A stretch of 64,000 bases of DNA from Hymenobacter guriensis (GCF_015773195.1 NZ_JADWYK010000001.1:372001-436000), one strand, 5' to 3'; numbered from the stretch's first letter, positions 1 to 8,253 are shown. Notes: a model not told the origin generated them from the letters alone. Program-made: numbers and translations.

Positions 1-288
1 CAGCACCAGGCAGCGCCGGCGCTGCAGCAGCTGCCGGAACGAGGGCTTCTCGGGCAGCGTCTCGGCGCGGGCGTTGATAGGCTTGGGCGCCGCTTTCACG
101 TCCTTCACCCAGGCCGGCAGCAACCCCCACTGAAACAGCTGCACCTTGCCCGGCTCCGTGTTGGTGATGATGGGCAGGCGCTGGGAAGGCGCGGCATTGT
201 AGGTAGGCGCCACATCCGGCGGCACGGAAGCCTCAAAGCGTTTTTCCAGGATGGAAGGGGGAACAGTGAGCGTATAGCGGCCGCACAT
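1..288 (-). CDS. SOS response-associated peptidase (SRAP/YedK/HMCES family), partial
   Basis: The gene runs off the left edge; 96 codons are visible from the ATG at 288. SRAP proteins form a covalent crosslink with abasic sites in single-stranded DNA through Cys2 after removal of Met1. The visible N-terminus reads MCGRYTLTV, which puts Cys at position 2 as in the family. YNAAPSQ (30-36) and NARAETL (72-78) match two more family signatures. The catalytic His and the C-terminal half lie outside the window, so integrity cannot be judged. It lies downstream of two serine tRNA genes on the same strand, with a terminator hairpin in between, so it is probably transcribed separately. Confidence 0.93.
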   Translation of the reverse strand, partial: MCGRYTLTVPPSILEKRFEASVPPDVAPTYNAAPSQRLPIITNTEPGKVQLFQWGLLPAWVKDVKAAPKPINARAETLPEKPSFRQLLQRRRCLVL

Positions 289-423
289 AAAGCAGGAGAA
301 ATAGGAACCCAGCCCCCACGGCTGGCTCCTCTGCTTACGGCTTTCAGGGAAGCACTGTTCGATATCGGCCCAGGTATACGGCCGGTTACGCACCCATTTC
401 ACAGCCCACAGCCAGCAAAAGAA

Positions 424-456
424 AAAGCCCCGCTTCCGGGCCGGAAACGGGGCTTT
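424..456 (-). terminator. Rho-independent terminator after the serine tRNAs
   Basis: Inverted repeat AAAGCCCCG / CGGGGCTTT with an inner CTTCCGG / CCGGAAA extension, followed on the minus strand by a T-rich run. It starts about 4 nt after the 3' end of tRNA-Ser(UGA) and separates the tRNA unit from the SRAP gene. The 289-423 stretch holds no gene that I can see. Confidence 0.8.
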
Positions 457-459
457 CTG

Positions 460-544
460 CAGAGAAGGAGGGATTCGAACCCCCGGAGGTTTAACCCTCA
501 ACGGTTTTCAAGACCGCCGCAATCGACCACTCTGCCACTTCTCT
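460..544 (-). tRNA. tRNA-Ser (anticodon UGA)
   Basis: Read on the minus strand, a 7-bp acceptor stem AGAGAAG / CTTCTCT closes a class II (long variable arm) tRNA. The anticodon loop is CTTGAAA, giving UGA (serine, UCA codons). The T loop carries TTCGAAT. CCA is not encoded. A second serine tRNA lies 80 nt upstream, so the two may be co-transcribed. Confidence 0.95.
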
Positions 545-624
545 ATCTCACTATAACAGAGTTGAAATGAGGTGGGAAACACGTACCAGAAGCACGAGTT
601 CAACACTTCACTCATTCACTGTTG

Positions 625-711
625 CAGAGAGGGGGGGATTCGAACCCCCGATACCCTTGCAGGTATAACGGATTTCGAATCCGTCGCATTCGACCACTCT
701 GCCACCTCTCT
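625..711 (-). tRNA. tRNA-Ser (anticodon CGA)
   Basis: Minus-strand class II tRNA with acceptor stem AGAGAGG / CCTCTCT. The anticodon stem-loop ACGGA-TTCGAAA-TCCGT gives CGA (serine, UCG codons). There is a long variable arm and a T loop with TTCGAAT. CCA is not encoded. It heads a tandem serine tRNA pair with the UGA isoacceptor downstream. Confidence 0.95.
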
Positions 712-795
712 AAAGGTCCCGATTGAGTGATTGGGACGACAAAAGTAGTCGGCGCCGCTGCTTAGCGCAAGCCGGCCGGGCGTTTTTTTTCGGCC

Positions 796-1788
796 CTAGG
801 CTGATTTTTGCACTCCGCCCGGAGCTACCGCCTCACCTTTAACCACATAGCGCTTCAGGCGGCCCGTCACGGCGTCGATGCTCACGTTCACCTCGAAGCC
901 CACGATGAGCGTCATACACACGAAGTCGAGCCAGACCATGAAGCCCACCAGTGCCCCAATGGAACCGTAGAAGTGGTTGTAGGAGTCGAAAATCTTGATG
1001 TAGAGGATGAACAGCGCCGATACCAGAAATATAAGCAGCGTGGCCACCACCGCCCCGGCCGACAGAAACGGCCACCGGTCCTGCACGGCCGGCACGTAGT
1101 AGTAAATCAGGCAGGTGATAAACAAAAACAGCCCCACCACCGAGCCGTAGCGCAGCAAAGCAATGAGCAGCGCCGTAAGCCGCTCGGGCACAATCTCATA
1201 AAACACCAGCGTATCAATAATATACGTCCCAAAGAAGATACCCGCAATGGCTACAATTAGCACTGTGGCCAGCACGATGGTGAGTAGCGTGGCAATGACG
1301 CGCTTGCGCAGGTACGTGCGGCGCTTGAAGGTATGGTACTTCTTGTCGAAGGCATCGAGCAGGGCCATGATGCCATTGGAGCTGAGCACCAGCGCCGTGC
1401 CGAAACCAAAAGAAAGCAGCCCCCCGTGCGGAATGTTCACGATGTCCTCAATGGTATCGGCAATGACCACGTACATGCCCTGCGGAATCAGATCGGAGAG
1501 AAACTGCAGGATGTCTAGGTTCAGGTTGGGAACCGGGATGTAGGGAATGAGCGTGAACAGGAAGATGATGGTGGGAAAGATGGCAATGGTGAAGTTGAAA
1601 GCCATGTAGGAGGCCCGCTTCGTTACGCTATCCAGCTTTAGCTCCAGAATCATGTGGTCCACTACCTCATACACCGAAGCCTGCCCGCCGTTGAAGCGCA
1701 ACCGCTTGAGCCACACCATCAGGCGGCGGTAGGAGCGCCCCCGACGAACATCGGACACGCGGTAGCGGCGGGGCATTCGCATGAGCAT
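796..1788 (-). CDS. YihY/virulence factor BrkB family membrane protein
   Basis: 330-residue inner-membrane protein. A basic N-terminal segment (about 1-45) precedes a series of hydrophobic helices between roughly 60 and 315, including an IAIFPTIIFLFTLIPYIP stretch and SFGFGTALVLSSNGIMAL, typical of the YihY/BrkB fold. The family was once called ribonuclease BN by mistake; its real role is unsettled and some members are suggested transporters. Candidate starts lie at codons 1, 3 and 5; I keep the longest. It is the last gene of a minus-strand series that also contains the thioesterase and mltG, but 131 nt with an inverted repeat separate it from the thioesterase gene. Confidence 0.85.
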   Translation of the reverse strand: MLMRMPRRYRVSDVRRGRSYRRLMVWLKRLRFNGGQASVYEVVDHMILELKLDSVTKRASYMAFNFTIAIFPTIIFLFTLIPYIPVPNLNLDILQFLSDLIPQGMYVVIADTIEDIVNIPHGGLLSFGFGTALVLSSNGIMALLDAFDKKYHTFKRRTYLRKRVIATLLTIVLATVLIVAIAGIFFGTYIIDTLVFYEIVPERLTALLIALLRYGSVVGLFLFITCLIYYYVPAVQDRWPFLSAGAVVATLLIFLVSALFILYIKIFDSYNHFYGSIGALVGFMVWLDFVCMTLIVGFEVNVSIDAVTGRLKRYVVKGEAVAPGGVQKSA

Positions 1789-1826
1789 GGCTCTCGGGTT
1801 AACTGGTTTTCTTGGTTGATGGCTGA

Positions 1827-1903
1827 ATAGCTGACTTGTTGACAGAAAGCTGTATAGACAGAAGTGCTTATTTCACCTTCCCACTATCCAATAAGTCAAT
1901 TAT
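1827..1903. repeat. Imperfect inverted repeat between BrkB and thioesterase genes
   Basis: ATAGCTGACTTGTTG (1827-1841) matches the reverse complement of CAATAAGTCAATTAT (1889-1903) at 12 of 15 positions. It ends 16 nt before the thioesterase stop. Its degenerate words resemble those of the repeat at 2413-2513. Confidence 0.5.
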
Positions 1904-1919
1904 CTAAGCAGACGACCAT

Positions 1920-2408
1920 TTACCCCTTCAGGAAAGCCGCCGGGGCCGGGGCGTCTGAGGGGTTGGCGGGCGGCATGAGCGGGCTATCTAGGTCGTCTTC
2001 GGTGAAGTAGGGCGCCAGCTTGGCCTGGATATCGGCGGGCATGGGCACGGGGCGACCGGTCGTGGTATTCATGAACACCATGAGCGTGTGGCCTTCGGTG
2101 AGCAGCTCCTGGGCTTCGTTGTAGATTTCGTACTCGAACAGCACCCGGGAGCCTTCGGCGGGCTGCTTGAGCAGCAGGCGCACCGTGAGCAGGTCGTCGT
2201 AGCGGGCCGGCCGACGGAAGCGGGTGCGCACCTCCCCTACCGGCATGCCCACGCCATCGGCTTCCATATCCTTATAACGGATGCCCAGCTGGCGGAACGC
2301 CTCCGTGCGGGCCACCTCGAAGTACGCGGCATAGTTGCCGTGGTACACGTAGCCCATCTGGTCGGTTTCGGCGTAGCGCACGCGGATCTGAGTGTCGTGT
2401 TGATACAT
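1920..2408 (-). CDS. Acyl-CoA thioesterase, YbgC/4-hydroxybenzoyl-CoA thioesterase type
   Basis: 162-residue cytoplasmic hotdog-fold protein that should hydrolyse acyl-CoA thioesters. The N-terminal motif RYAETDQMGYVYHGNY carries the family's catalytic Asp at position 16, followed by the long hotdog helix (YFEVARTEAFRQLG). Length is slightly above the usual 130-150 because of a Pro/Ala-rich C-terminal tail (about 140-162). E. coli YbgC works with the Tol-Pal system, but no tol genes are visible here. The natural substrate cannot be read from the sequence. Confidence 0.88.
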   Translation of the reverse strand: MYQHDTQIRVRYAETDQMGYVYHGNYAAYFEVARTEAFRQLGIRYKDMEADGVGMPVGEVRTRFRRPARYDDLLTVRLLLKQPAEGSRVLFEYEIYNEAQELLTEGHTLMVFMNTTTGRPVPMPADIQAKLAPYFTEDDLDSPLMPPANPSDAPAPAAFLKG

Positions 2409-2412
2409 TCTG

Positions 2413-2513
2413 TTAATCTGCTAATGTGAGGGAATGTGCTGATTTGCTAATGTGGGAAGTGTGCTGTCATCATACTATTTAACACATCAGCAAATTCTCC
2501 TCATTAGCACATT
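2413..2513. repeat. Intergenic inverted repeat made of short near-tandem words
   Basis: The left arm (AATGTGCTGAT at 2433-2443, then TTGCTAATGTG) pairs with the right arm (CACATCAGCAAA at 2483-2494 and CATTAGCACATT at 2502-2513). The words GCTAATGTG and GCTGATGTG recur within both arms. The element fills almost the whole gap between the thioesterase start (2408) and the mltG stop (2522). Confidence 0.65.
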
Positions 2514-2521
2514 ATCAAACA

Positions 2522-3601
2522 TTATTTCATAATCCCGTTACGGCTCAGGGCGGCCTGGTAGCGGCGGGCATTTACGAGGTGCTCCTGCTCGTTACGAGCA
2601 AAGGCGTGGTAGCCGCTGAAATCCTCCTTAGCGCAGAAATATAGGTACTGGTGGCTTTCGGGGTTCAGCACGGCGTCGATGCTGGCAATGCTGGGCAGAT
2701 TGATGGGGCCGGGCGGCAGACCCGCGTACTTATACGTGTTGTAAGGCGAGTCTTTCTGCAGATGCACGTTCAGCACGCGCCGGATGCCGAAATCCTGGTT
2801 GGCGTACACTACCGTGGGGTCGGCCTGCAGCTTCATGCCGCGCCGGAGGCGGTTGAGGTACACCCCGGCCACGCGGGGCCGCTCGTCGGCGTGCTGCTGC
2901 TGCTCGGCCTCTACAATGCTGGCCAGCGTGCTTACCTCAGCCCGGCTGAGGCCCAGCTTTTCCCGCTTGGCGTCGCGGGCTGGGGTCCAGAACTTGTCGT
3001 ACTCCTGCTTCATGCGGTGCAAGAGCTTATCGGCCGAAGTGTTCCAGTAGAACTCGTAGGTGTTGGGGATAAACATGGTCAGCACCGAGGTAGTATCGAA
3101 GCCCAGGCTGCGGGTGTAGGCGGGGCTACGCAGCAGCGAGTCGAGAGTGCGAGGCTGCACATCCACCTGCGCGGCCAAGCGTTTTACCAGGTCTTGGCGC
3201 AGGCGCACCGTATTGAAGGTTAGCTGAAGCGGCGACTGTGAACCGCTCTTCAGAATGTTGATGAGCTGACGGTTGGTGAGGCCGTTTTTAAGGGCGTAGT
3301 TGCCTGGCTTCACAGCTCCGGGACGGTCGTACTTCATCATGCGGGCCACAAAGTGTAACGACATTTTATCCACCACGGCGCCAGTGGCTTCGATGCGCTT
3401 CAGGGCCGTTTTCCAGTCGCTCCCCCGCGGAATGAGCACACTCACCCGCGCGGCTTTAGTTTCGATGTTGGGCGTGAAGAAAACCTGGTAGAAGTAGTAA
3501 GAGAAGGTGATGAGCAGGATGCCCAGCACACCCACGGTGTAAGCGAAGCGGTTGCGGCGGCGCAGGGCCTGGGCTTTGTAGTCGATGCGGGGTTTGGCCA
3601 T
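2522..3601 (-). CDS. mltG: Endolytic murein transglycosylase MltG (YceG-like)
   Basis: Inner-membrane lytic transglycosylase that cuts nascent peptidoglycan strands. I chose the ATG at 3601 (MAKPRIDYKAQALRRRN); the frame is open 13 codons further upstream but that part looks non-coding. A basic cytoplasmic segment is followed by one transmembrane helix at about 22-40 and a periplasmic YceG domain. The catalytic Glu lies in LASIVEAEQ, and the conserved LQADPTVVYA and SPYNTYKYAGLPPGPINLPS motifs follow. The 359-residue length is normal. It follows the thioesterase gene in reverse order on the same strand. Confidence 0.95.
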   Translation of the reverse strand: MAKPRIDYKAQALRRRNRFAYTVGVLGILLITFSYYFYQVFFTPNIETKAARVSVLIPRGSDWKTALKRIEATGAVVDKMSLHFVARMMKYDRPGAVKPGNYALKNGLTNRQLINILKSGSQSPLQLTFNTVRLRQDLVKRLAAQVDVQPRTLDSLLRSPAYTRSLGFDTTSVLTMFIPNTYEFYWNTSADKLLHRMKQEYDKFWTPARDAKREKLGLSRAEVSTLASIVEAEQQQHADERPRVAGVYLNRLRRGMKLQADPTVVYANQDFGIRRVLNVHLQKDSPYNTYKYAGLPPGPINLPSIASIDAVLNPESHQYLYFCAKEDFSGYHAFARNEQEHLVNARRYQAALSRNGIMK

Positions 3602-3652
3602 ACGGCGGCAGCACGGAAAAATGAAGTAATCCAAAGACAATGCTATTTCCGG

Positions 3653-3682
3653 TTGCGTAACCGGACGAAGCGGGTAACTTTA
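3653..3682 (+). promoter_or_regulatory. Candidate Bacteroidota-type promoter for the T9SS cargo gene
   Basis: TTG at 3653-3655, a 19-nt spacer and TAACTTTA at 3675-3682, close to the TTG-N17-23-TAnnTTTG consensus (one mismatch at the last base). The predicted start would give a leader of roughly 40 nt. Confidence 0.45.
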
Positions 3683-3726
3683 GGGCTCGAAATTACAGCT
3701 TCTTCTTTCACCTTCTTTCTTTGTTT

Positions 3727-5577
3727 ATGTTGCACCCTTACTCTCTCGGCATGGTCGCACGGCGTTTTGCCCTCGGCATGCTCGGTCTCACATTCGCTAC
3801 AGCGGCACAGGCACAGCTTGGAACCTATTCTTTTGGCACGACCACGCCTTCTACGGGCGACGAGGCTACTTATGCTGTAGATGCTCAGCCCACGAATGCT
3901 ACCTTCTCGCCTATTTCCCGCGGAACCGGTGTAACGCCTTCGGGCGCGGGCGGCACGTTCTCAGCTCTCGGCTGGACACTGGGTGCCACCCCCGATGCCA
4001 CTGACTATTTCTCCTTTTCTGTTACGCCCGCTGCTGATCATAAGCTGGACCTGACCAGCATCACGCTGGACGAGCGTCGTTCCGGAACTGGCATTGGGGA
4101 GTGGGTACTGCGTTCCAGCCTGGATAATTTTACGGCTGACCTCATCAAAGTAACCGTGCCGGATGAGACACTTGTTCGAAACAAGAAAATTGACCTGCCG
4201 GCCGCATTTATGGGCCTAACTTCTGCCGTGGAGTTCCGCTTCTACGGTTACAAAGCTGAAGCAGACGCGGGCACCTGGCGCCTTGACAACATTAAGGTTG
4301 ATGGCACGGTAACCGGCGGCGTGGTAACGCCCACCGCTCCAGTAATTTCCTTCGGCACGGCCGCTGTGACGGTGGAGGAAAACGTGGGCAAGGTGAACAT
4401 TCCGGTGAAGCTGAGCGCCGCCAGCACCCAGGAAATTACCGTGGATGTGGTAATTGCCACGCCCGCTGGCACGGCCACGTCTCCCGACGATTTCACCTTC
4501 ACGAAAACCAAAGTTACGTTCCCGGCCAACTCCACCGCTGAGAAGACCGTGGAAGTAACCATCGTGGACGACAACGTGCAGGAAGCCGCCGAAACCATCA
4601 TCCTCGGCCTGGAAAATGCTATGCCAGCTGATGGTGCTACTATTGCCTCAGGCACCAGCACCATCACCATTGCGGCCAATGATGTCCCAACGGTAATTTC
4701 GGTGACGCCGATTTCCACCCTGACGGTAAATGACGCCGCTGGCGTACCCGTTCAGAACGGCCAGATAGTAAAAGCTACGGGGGTTATCTATGGCCCCAAC
4801 CTGCGCACGGCTGGCGGCTACCAGTTTGCGCTGATTGATGCTACTGGTGGTATTGGTATTTTCTCCTCCGCCAACATTGGGGACCTCACGCTGGCCGAAG
4901 GCGACTCGGTAGATGTAATGGGGACCTTGGGGCAGTTCAACGGCCTAACCCAGATTACCGCTACGGCTATTGAACGGTTCCGCCAGAACGCTGCTCTGGT
5001 AGCCCCACGCGTGGTAACTGCCGTGGGTGAAGGCGAGGAGTCGGAACTGATTAAACTCACTCCACTGATGCTGGCAGATGCTTCCAAATGGCCTACGGCT
5101 GCCACCACGGCTTCCGGCGTCAACGTAGATGCCAAGGATGCCGCCGGCAACACGTTCCAGCTCCGTATTACCAAGGCTAGCGGCCTGTACACCATGCCTG
5201 CTCCCACCGGCGCCTTCACGGTAACTGGCCTAGGCGGTCAGTTCGACAGCGCTACGCCGTTTGATACGGGCTACCAGATTTTCCCCCGCAGCATGGCTGA
5301 CATCGTGTCCATCGAAACGGCCAACCGCGAGCCAGCCTTCGGCCGCACGGTGCAGCTCTACCCCAACCCTGCCGCCAACCAACTGACCCTGAAGTTGGGC
5401 ACGGTTGGTCGCGGTGCTACGGTGGAAGTGCTGAGCCTGCTGGGCCAGCGCATCAGCCGCACCACGGCTACTGGCACTCAGGCTGAGCTGAACGTAGCTG
5501 CCCTGCAGCGCGGCACTTACCTGGTGCGCATCACCACCAACGAAGGCTCGGTAACGCGTCGTTTCGTGAAGCAATAA
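3727..5577 (+). CDS. Secreted protein with Calx-beta domain and T9SS C-terminal sorting domain
   Basis: 616 residues from the ATG at 3727. A signal peptide of about 30 residues ends in ATAAQAQ. Residues 31-195 form a beta-rich domain with PEP-CTERM-like SITLDERRSG and WRLDNIKVDG motifs. A Calx-beta domain (about 205-320; VTVEENVGKVNIPVKLS, EKTVEVTIVDD) follows. Next comes an OB-fold-like segment (about 322-430) like those in Bacteroidota extracellular nuclease-type proteins. The end (about 535-616; QLYPNPAANQLTL ... GTYLVRI ... RRFVKQ) is a type A T9SS sorting domain. It should be exported by Sec, moved through T9SS and attached to or released from the cell surface. No catalytic domain is recognisable. 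Confidence 0.85.
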   Translation: MLHPYSLGMVARRFALGMLGLTFATAAQAQLGTYSFGTTTPSTGDEATYAVDAQPTNATFSPISRGTGVTPSGAGGTFSALGWTLGATPDATDYFSFSVTPAADHKLDLTSITLDERRSGTGIGEWVLRSSLDNFTADLIKVTVPDETLVRNKKIDLPAAFMGLTSAVEFRFYGYKAEADAGTWRLDNIKVDGTVTGGVVTPTAPVISFGTAAVTVEENVGKVNIPVKLSAASTQEITVDVVIATPAGTATSPDDFTFTKTKVTFPANSTAEKTVEVTIVDDNVQEAAETIILGLENAMPADGATIASGTSTITIAANDVPTVISVTPISTLTVNDAAGVPVQNGQIVKATGVIYGPNLRTAGGYQFALIDATGGIGIFSSANIGDLTLAEGDSVDVMGTLGQFNGLTQITATAIERFRQNAALVAPRVVTAVGEGEESELIKLTPLMLADASKWPTAATTASGVNVDAKDAAGNTFQLRITKASGLYTMPAPTGAFTVTGLGGQFDSATPFDTGYQIFPRSMADIVSIETANREPAFGRTVQLYPNPAANQLTLKLGTVGRGATVEVLSLLGQRISRTTATGTQAELNVAALQRGTYLVRITTNEGSVTRRFVKQ

Positions 5578-5602
5578 CCTATCTGGGTTTGTTTCGCGTA
5601 AG

Positions 5603-5632
5603 AAAGGCCCCGGCGCTTGCCGGGGCCTTTTT
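5603..5632 (+). terminator. Rho-independent terminator
   Basis: Perfect 11-bp stem AAAGGCCCCGG / CCGGGGCCTTT with a 6-nt loop and a T run, 25 nt after the stop codon of the T9SS cargo gene. Confidence 0.9.
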
Positions 5633-5773
5633 GCTTTCATCCGGGCCGCCACCATCGAAAAAATTCCGGCCTGGGTAGCAGGTTTATGCGGCCGCTGCTA
5701 CCTTGCTTCACTCCGCCTACCTCCACGGCTGACCGTGTTCCGAATTGGTTTTACCCTCCTACGCTTTCTGCTT

Positions 5774-6403
5774 ATGTCTGCCACGCTGCTCCGCATTCAT
5801 CCCGACAACCCGCCCCAGAACCGCATTCAGCAAGCCATAGAGGTGCTGCGCAACGGGGGCGTCATCATCTACCCCACCGACACTATTTACGGGCTAGGGT
5901 GCGACATTCATAATGCCCGGGCCGTGGAGAAGCTCTGCCGTATCAAAGGCGTGAAGCCCGACAAAGCCAATTTGTCGTTTATATGCTCCGACCTTTCGCA
6001 CATCACCGACTACGCTAACGGCATTACCACGCCGGTGTATAAAGTACTGAAGAAAGCCCTTCCGGGCCCATTCACGTTTATTTTTGAGGCCAGCACCAAG
6101 GCCCCCAAGTACGGCGGGGTGAAGCGCAAAACCGTAGGCATCCGCGTACCCGACCACAACATCTGCCTAGCTTTGGTGCGGGAGTTGGGCAACCCCATCG
6201 TAAGCACCTCCGTGCACGACGACGACGAAATTCTGGAGTACAGCACCGACCCCGACCTCATCTTCGAGAAATACCGCCCACTGGTAGACTTAGTTATCGA
6301 CGGCGGCTTTGGCAACAACATTGCCAGCACCGTCATCGACTGCACCGACGAGGACTTCAGCATCATCCGCCAGGGCGCCGGCGACATTGAGCAGTATCTG
6401 TGA
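5774..6403 (+). CDS. YrdC/Sua5/YciO family protein (threonylcarbamoyl-AMP synthase-like, YciO type)
   Basis: 209 residues from ATG 5774; upstream codons of the same frame look non-coding. The fold binds ATP and carbonate/threonine, and in YrdC/TsaC makes threonylcarbamoyl-AMP for the t6A37 modification of tRNA. Visible motifs are GGVIIYPTDTIYGLGC near the N-terminus, LPGPFTFIF, KRKTVGIRVPDH, and STVIDCT plus IRQGAGDIEQYL at the end. The IHPDNPPQNRIQQA start and the GDIEQYL end resemble E. coli YciO more than YrdC, so assignment to the essential t6A step is not certain. Confidence 0.85.
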   Translation: MSATLLRIHPDNPPQNRIQQAIEVLRNGGVIIYPTDTIYGLGCDIHNARAVEKLCRIKGVKPDKANLSFICSDLSHITDYANGITTPVYKVLKKALPGPFTFIFEASTKAPKYGGVKRKTVGIRVPDHNICLALVRELGNPIVSTSVHDDDEILEYSTDPDLIFEKYRPLVDLVIDGGFGNNIASTVIDCTDEDFSIIRQGAGDIEQYL

Positions 6404-6404
6404 G

Positions 6405-6479
6405 CTAGTGAAACGGGTAGTTGGATGTTCTGGCCGCGCAAGTGGCGCCGGCTGAACATCCAACTACCCGTTTCACTAG
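6405..6479. repeat. 26-bp perfect inverted repeat between convergent genes (likely bidirectional terminator)
   Basis: Arms 6405-6430 and 6454-6479 are exact reverse complements over 26 bp, separated by a 23-nt GC-rich loop that can itself form GCCG/CGGC pairs. The right arm contains the stop codon of the minus-strand acyltransferase gene (6476-6478); the left arm begins 2 nt after the YciO-like stop. There is no T run, so it may end transcription in another way or act as an mRNA 3' stabiliser. Confidence 0.85.
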
Positions 6480-7384
6480 TTCACTATCTCACGCTTGTGT
6501 TTCCAGCGACGGTGCGACCAGAGGTAATCGGCAGGAGCCCGCCGAATGTCGCGCTCCAAGGCACGGGCAAAGGCCTCGGTTATCTGGTGCTGATCCGGGT
6601 CCAGCGCAGACTGACCGTCGAACAACTCTTCCAGCACCACGCGGTAGCGGCCGCGTTTTACCCGCTGAATACTCACGTACACCACGGGCAGCTGAAAATG
6701 CGCTGCCAGTCGGTCGGCACCCGTGTAAAAAGCCGTATCCTGGTGCAGCAGCTGCGTCCAGTAGCGGTTGGTGGGGTTGCTGGGGCTCTGGTCAGAGAGC
6801 ATGCTGAGCACCTTCTGCCGGTTGCGGTTAGCGGCCATAAAGCGGATGGTCTCGCGCATGGTCACCAGCTCGGCCCCGGTGCGGGTGCGTAGCTTGTACA
6901 TGAACTCGTCGAAAAACGCGTTGTTCAGCGGCTGGTATACGCCCACGGCCGGCACATCCAGCTGCAGCTGCCCGGAAGTCAGAATCCATTCCCAGTTGCC
7001 AGCGTGGGAGCCTAGAGCCAGCAGTGACTTGCCTTCCTTCAGGCGGTCCGTAATAATGTGCTTGTTGGGATACTCCACCCGGCGGTTAAGCTGGGCAGGA
7101 GTTGCCTGGCGCAGCCACAGGATTTCCACCATCAGCTGGGCAAAGTGCCGGTAAAACCGGCGGGCCAATTGCCGATGCTCCGCCTCGGTTTTTTCCGGAA
7201 AGGAATTGCGCAGGTTTTCCAGTACCACGCGCTGGCGGTAGCGCAGCACGTAAGCCATCAGGAAATACAGCACTTCGGCCAGGCCATACAGCAACGGCAG
7301 CGGCAAAGCCGCTAGGGCGCGCAACAGCCAGTCGAGAGGCCGGAAATACCACGGGTAGGTTGCCGCAGCAACGGGTGAACTCAT
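6476..7384 (-). CDS. Lysophospholipid/lipid A acyltransferase (LpxL/HtrB-like)
   Basis: 302-residue inner-membrane acyltransferase of the HtrB/LpxL family, expected to add a secondary acyl chain to lipid A or a related lipid. A hydrophobic N-terminal helix (about 18-47) anchors it. The catalytic HxxxxD/E motif is SHAGNWE with His127 and Glu132, and DQSPSNP corresponds to the second conserved block. Length is normal. Its ATG overlaps the stop of the upstream secreted-protein gene by 4 nt, so the two are translationally coupled. Bacteroidota make penta-acylated lipid A, so the exact acceptor is unknown. Confidence 0.88.
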   Translation of the reverse strand: MSSPVAAATYPWYFRPLDWLLRALAALPLPLLYGLAEVLYFLMAYVLRYRQRVVLENLRNSFPEKTEAEHRQLARRFYRHFAQLMVEILWLRQATPAQLNRRVEYPNKHIITDRLKEGKSLLALGSHAGNWEWILTSGQLQLDVPAVGVYQPLNNAFFDEFMYKLRTRTGAELVTMRETIRFMAANRNRQKVLSMLSDQSPSNPTNRYWTQLLHQDTAFYTGADRLAAHFQLPVVYVSIQRVKRGRYRVVLEELFDGQSALDPDQHQITEAFARALERDIRRAPADYLWSHRRWKHKREIVN

Positions 7385-8253
7385 AGGCGAATGGAGGCCG
7401 CAGCCGGGGCGTACGTATCGGGCTGCCGCAGCACCCGGGTGGTTTTGCTGGCCAACAGCTTGTTTTTGGCCCCGCGAACTTCCACAATTAAATCGTATTC
7501 CCCAGCGGGCAACTTCGTAATGTCCATATCCACCAGGATAAGATGCGGAGAACCTGACACGCCTTTTGCCGTGCCGGTGCCCGCTGCCGCGTCCTTGGTA
7601 CCGCCTACCAGGCGCAGTCGGTATTTTGTCGTCAGCGTCTGCTCAGTGGGGGCGTTGTATAGCTCAGCATAGGCAAAAAGCTGGTCGGCGCCGCGCCCGT
7701 AGAGGCCGCCGGGCGTGCGGATAAGCAGGTAGCCGCCCCGGTTGAAGTTGGTATCGGCGGGGGAGCGGCTGGGCGCTTTGGCCAGCACCGCTACGTCGCT
7801 CAGGCGCAGGCCGGGCTGGTCGAACTGCATGAGCAGCGGCACATCCACGATGCGGTTGCCGCCGGCTTTGTACTGGTCGCGCACCTGCCCGCGCACGGTG
7901 TAGGTGCCATCGGGCAGCACCACGCGCTTCTGAAAGCTCATCGGGTTTTTGATGGCCTGCGTGGTATCCTTCAGCACCGGCGGCTTCAGCTTAATAACTT
8001 CGCTGTATACAATCTGCCCATCGGCCTTCAACACTTCCAGCGTAAGCACGGCCGAGGCCTGAAATGCTTTGGGGGCGCGGCGCTGGTACGTGAGCGAGTT
8101 GCCATCCACGGTGGCATACAGCTCCAGCACGCCGCCCTTCCGGCCGATGTCCAGGTTGCGGAACGCGGCCAGATCGAGTTGCAATTTGGGAGGAGCTGCC
8201 TCGGCAACCACTGCCAGAACGAGGGCCAGCAATACAAGTATATAATGCTTCAT
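7381..8253 (-). CDS. Secreted protein of unknown function, GWxTD-protein N-terminal-like
   Basis: 290 residues with a clear signal peptide (ILVLLALVLAVVAEAAPP). The rest is beta-rich and predicted periplasmic. The pattern (GGVLELYATVDGNSLTYQRR, TLEVLKADGQIVYSE, RVVLPDGTYTVRGQVRD) resembles the first half of the larger Bacteroidota GWxTD-domain proteins, but the GWxTD part itself is absent. This similarity is from memory. A 4-nt overlap with the acyltransferase gene suggests a shared envelope role. A second Ig-like strand set at about 215-270 includes LPAGEYDLIVEVRG. Confidence 0.6.
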   Translation of the reverse strand: MKHYILVLLALVLAVVAEAAPPKLQLDLAAFRNLDIGRKGGVLELYATVDGNSLTYQRRAPKAFQASAVLTLEVLKADGQIVYSEVIKLKPPVLKDTTQAIKNPMSFQKRVVLPDGTYTVRGQVRDQYKAGGNRIVDVPLLMQFDQPGLRLSDVAVLAKAPSRSPADTNFNRGGYLLIRTPGGLYGRGADQLFAYAELYNAPTEQTLTTKYRLRLVGGTKDAAAGTGTAKGVSGSPHLILVDMDITKLPAGEYDLIVEVRGAKNKLLASKTTRVLRQPDTYAPAAASIRL

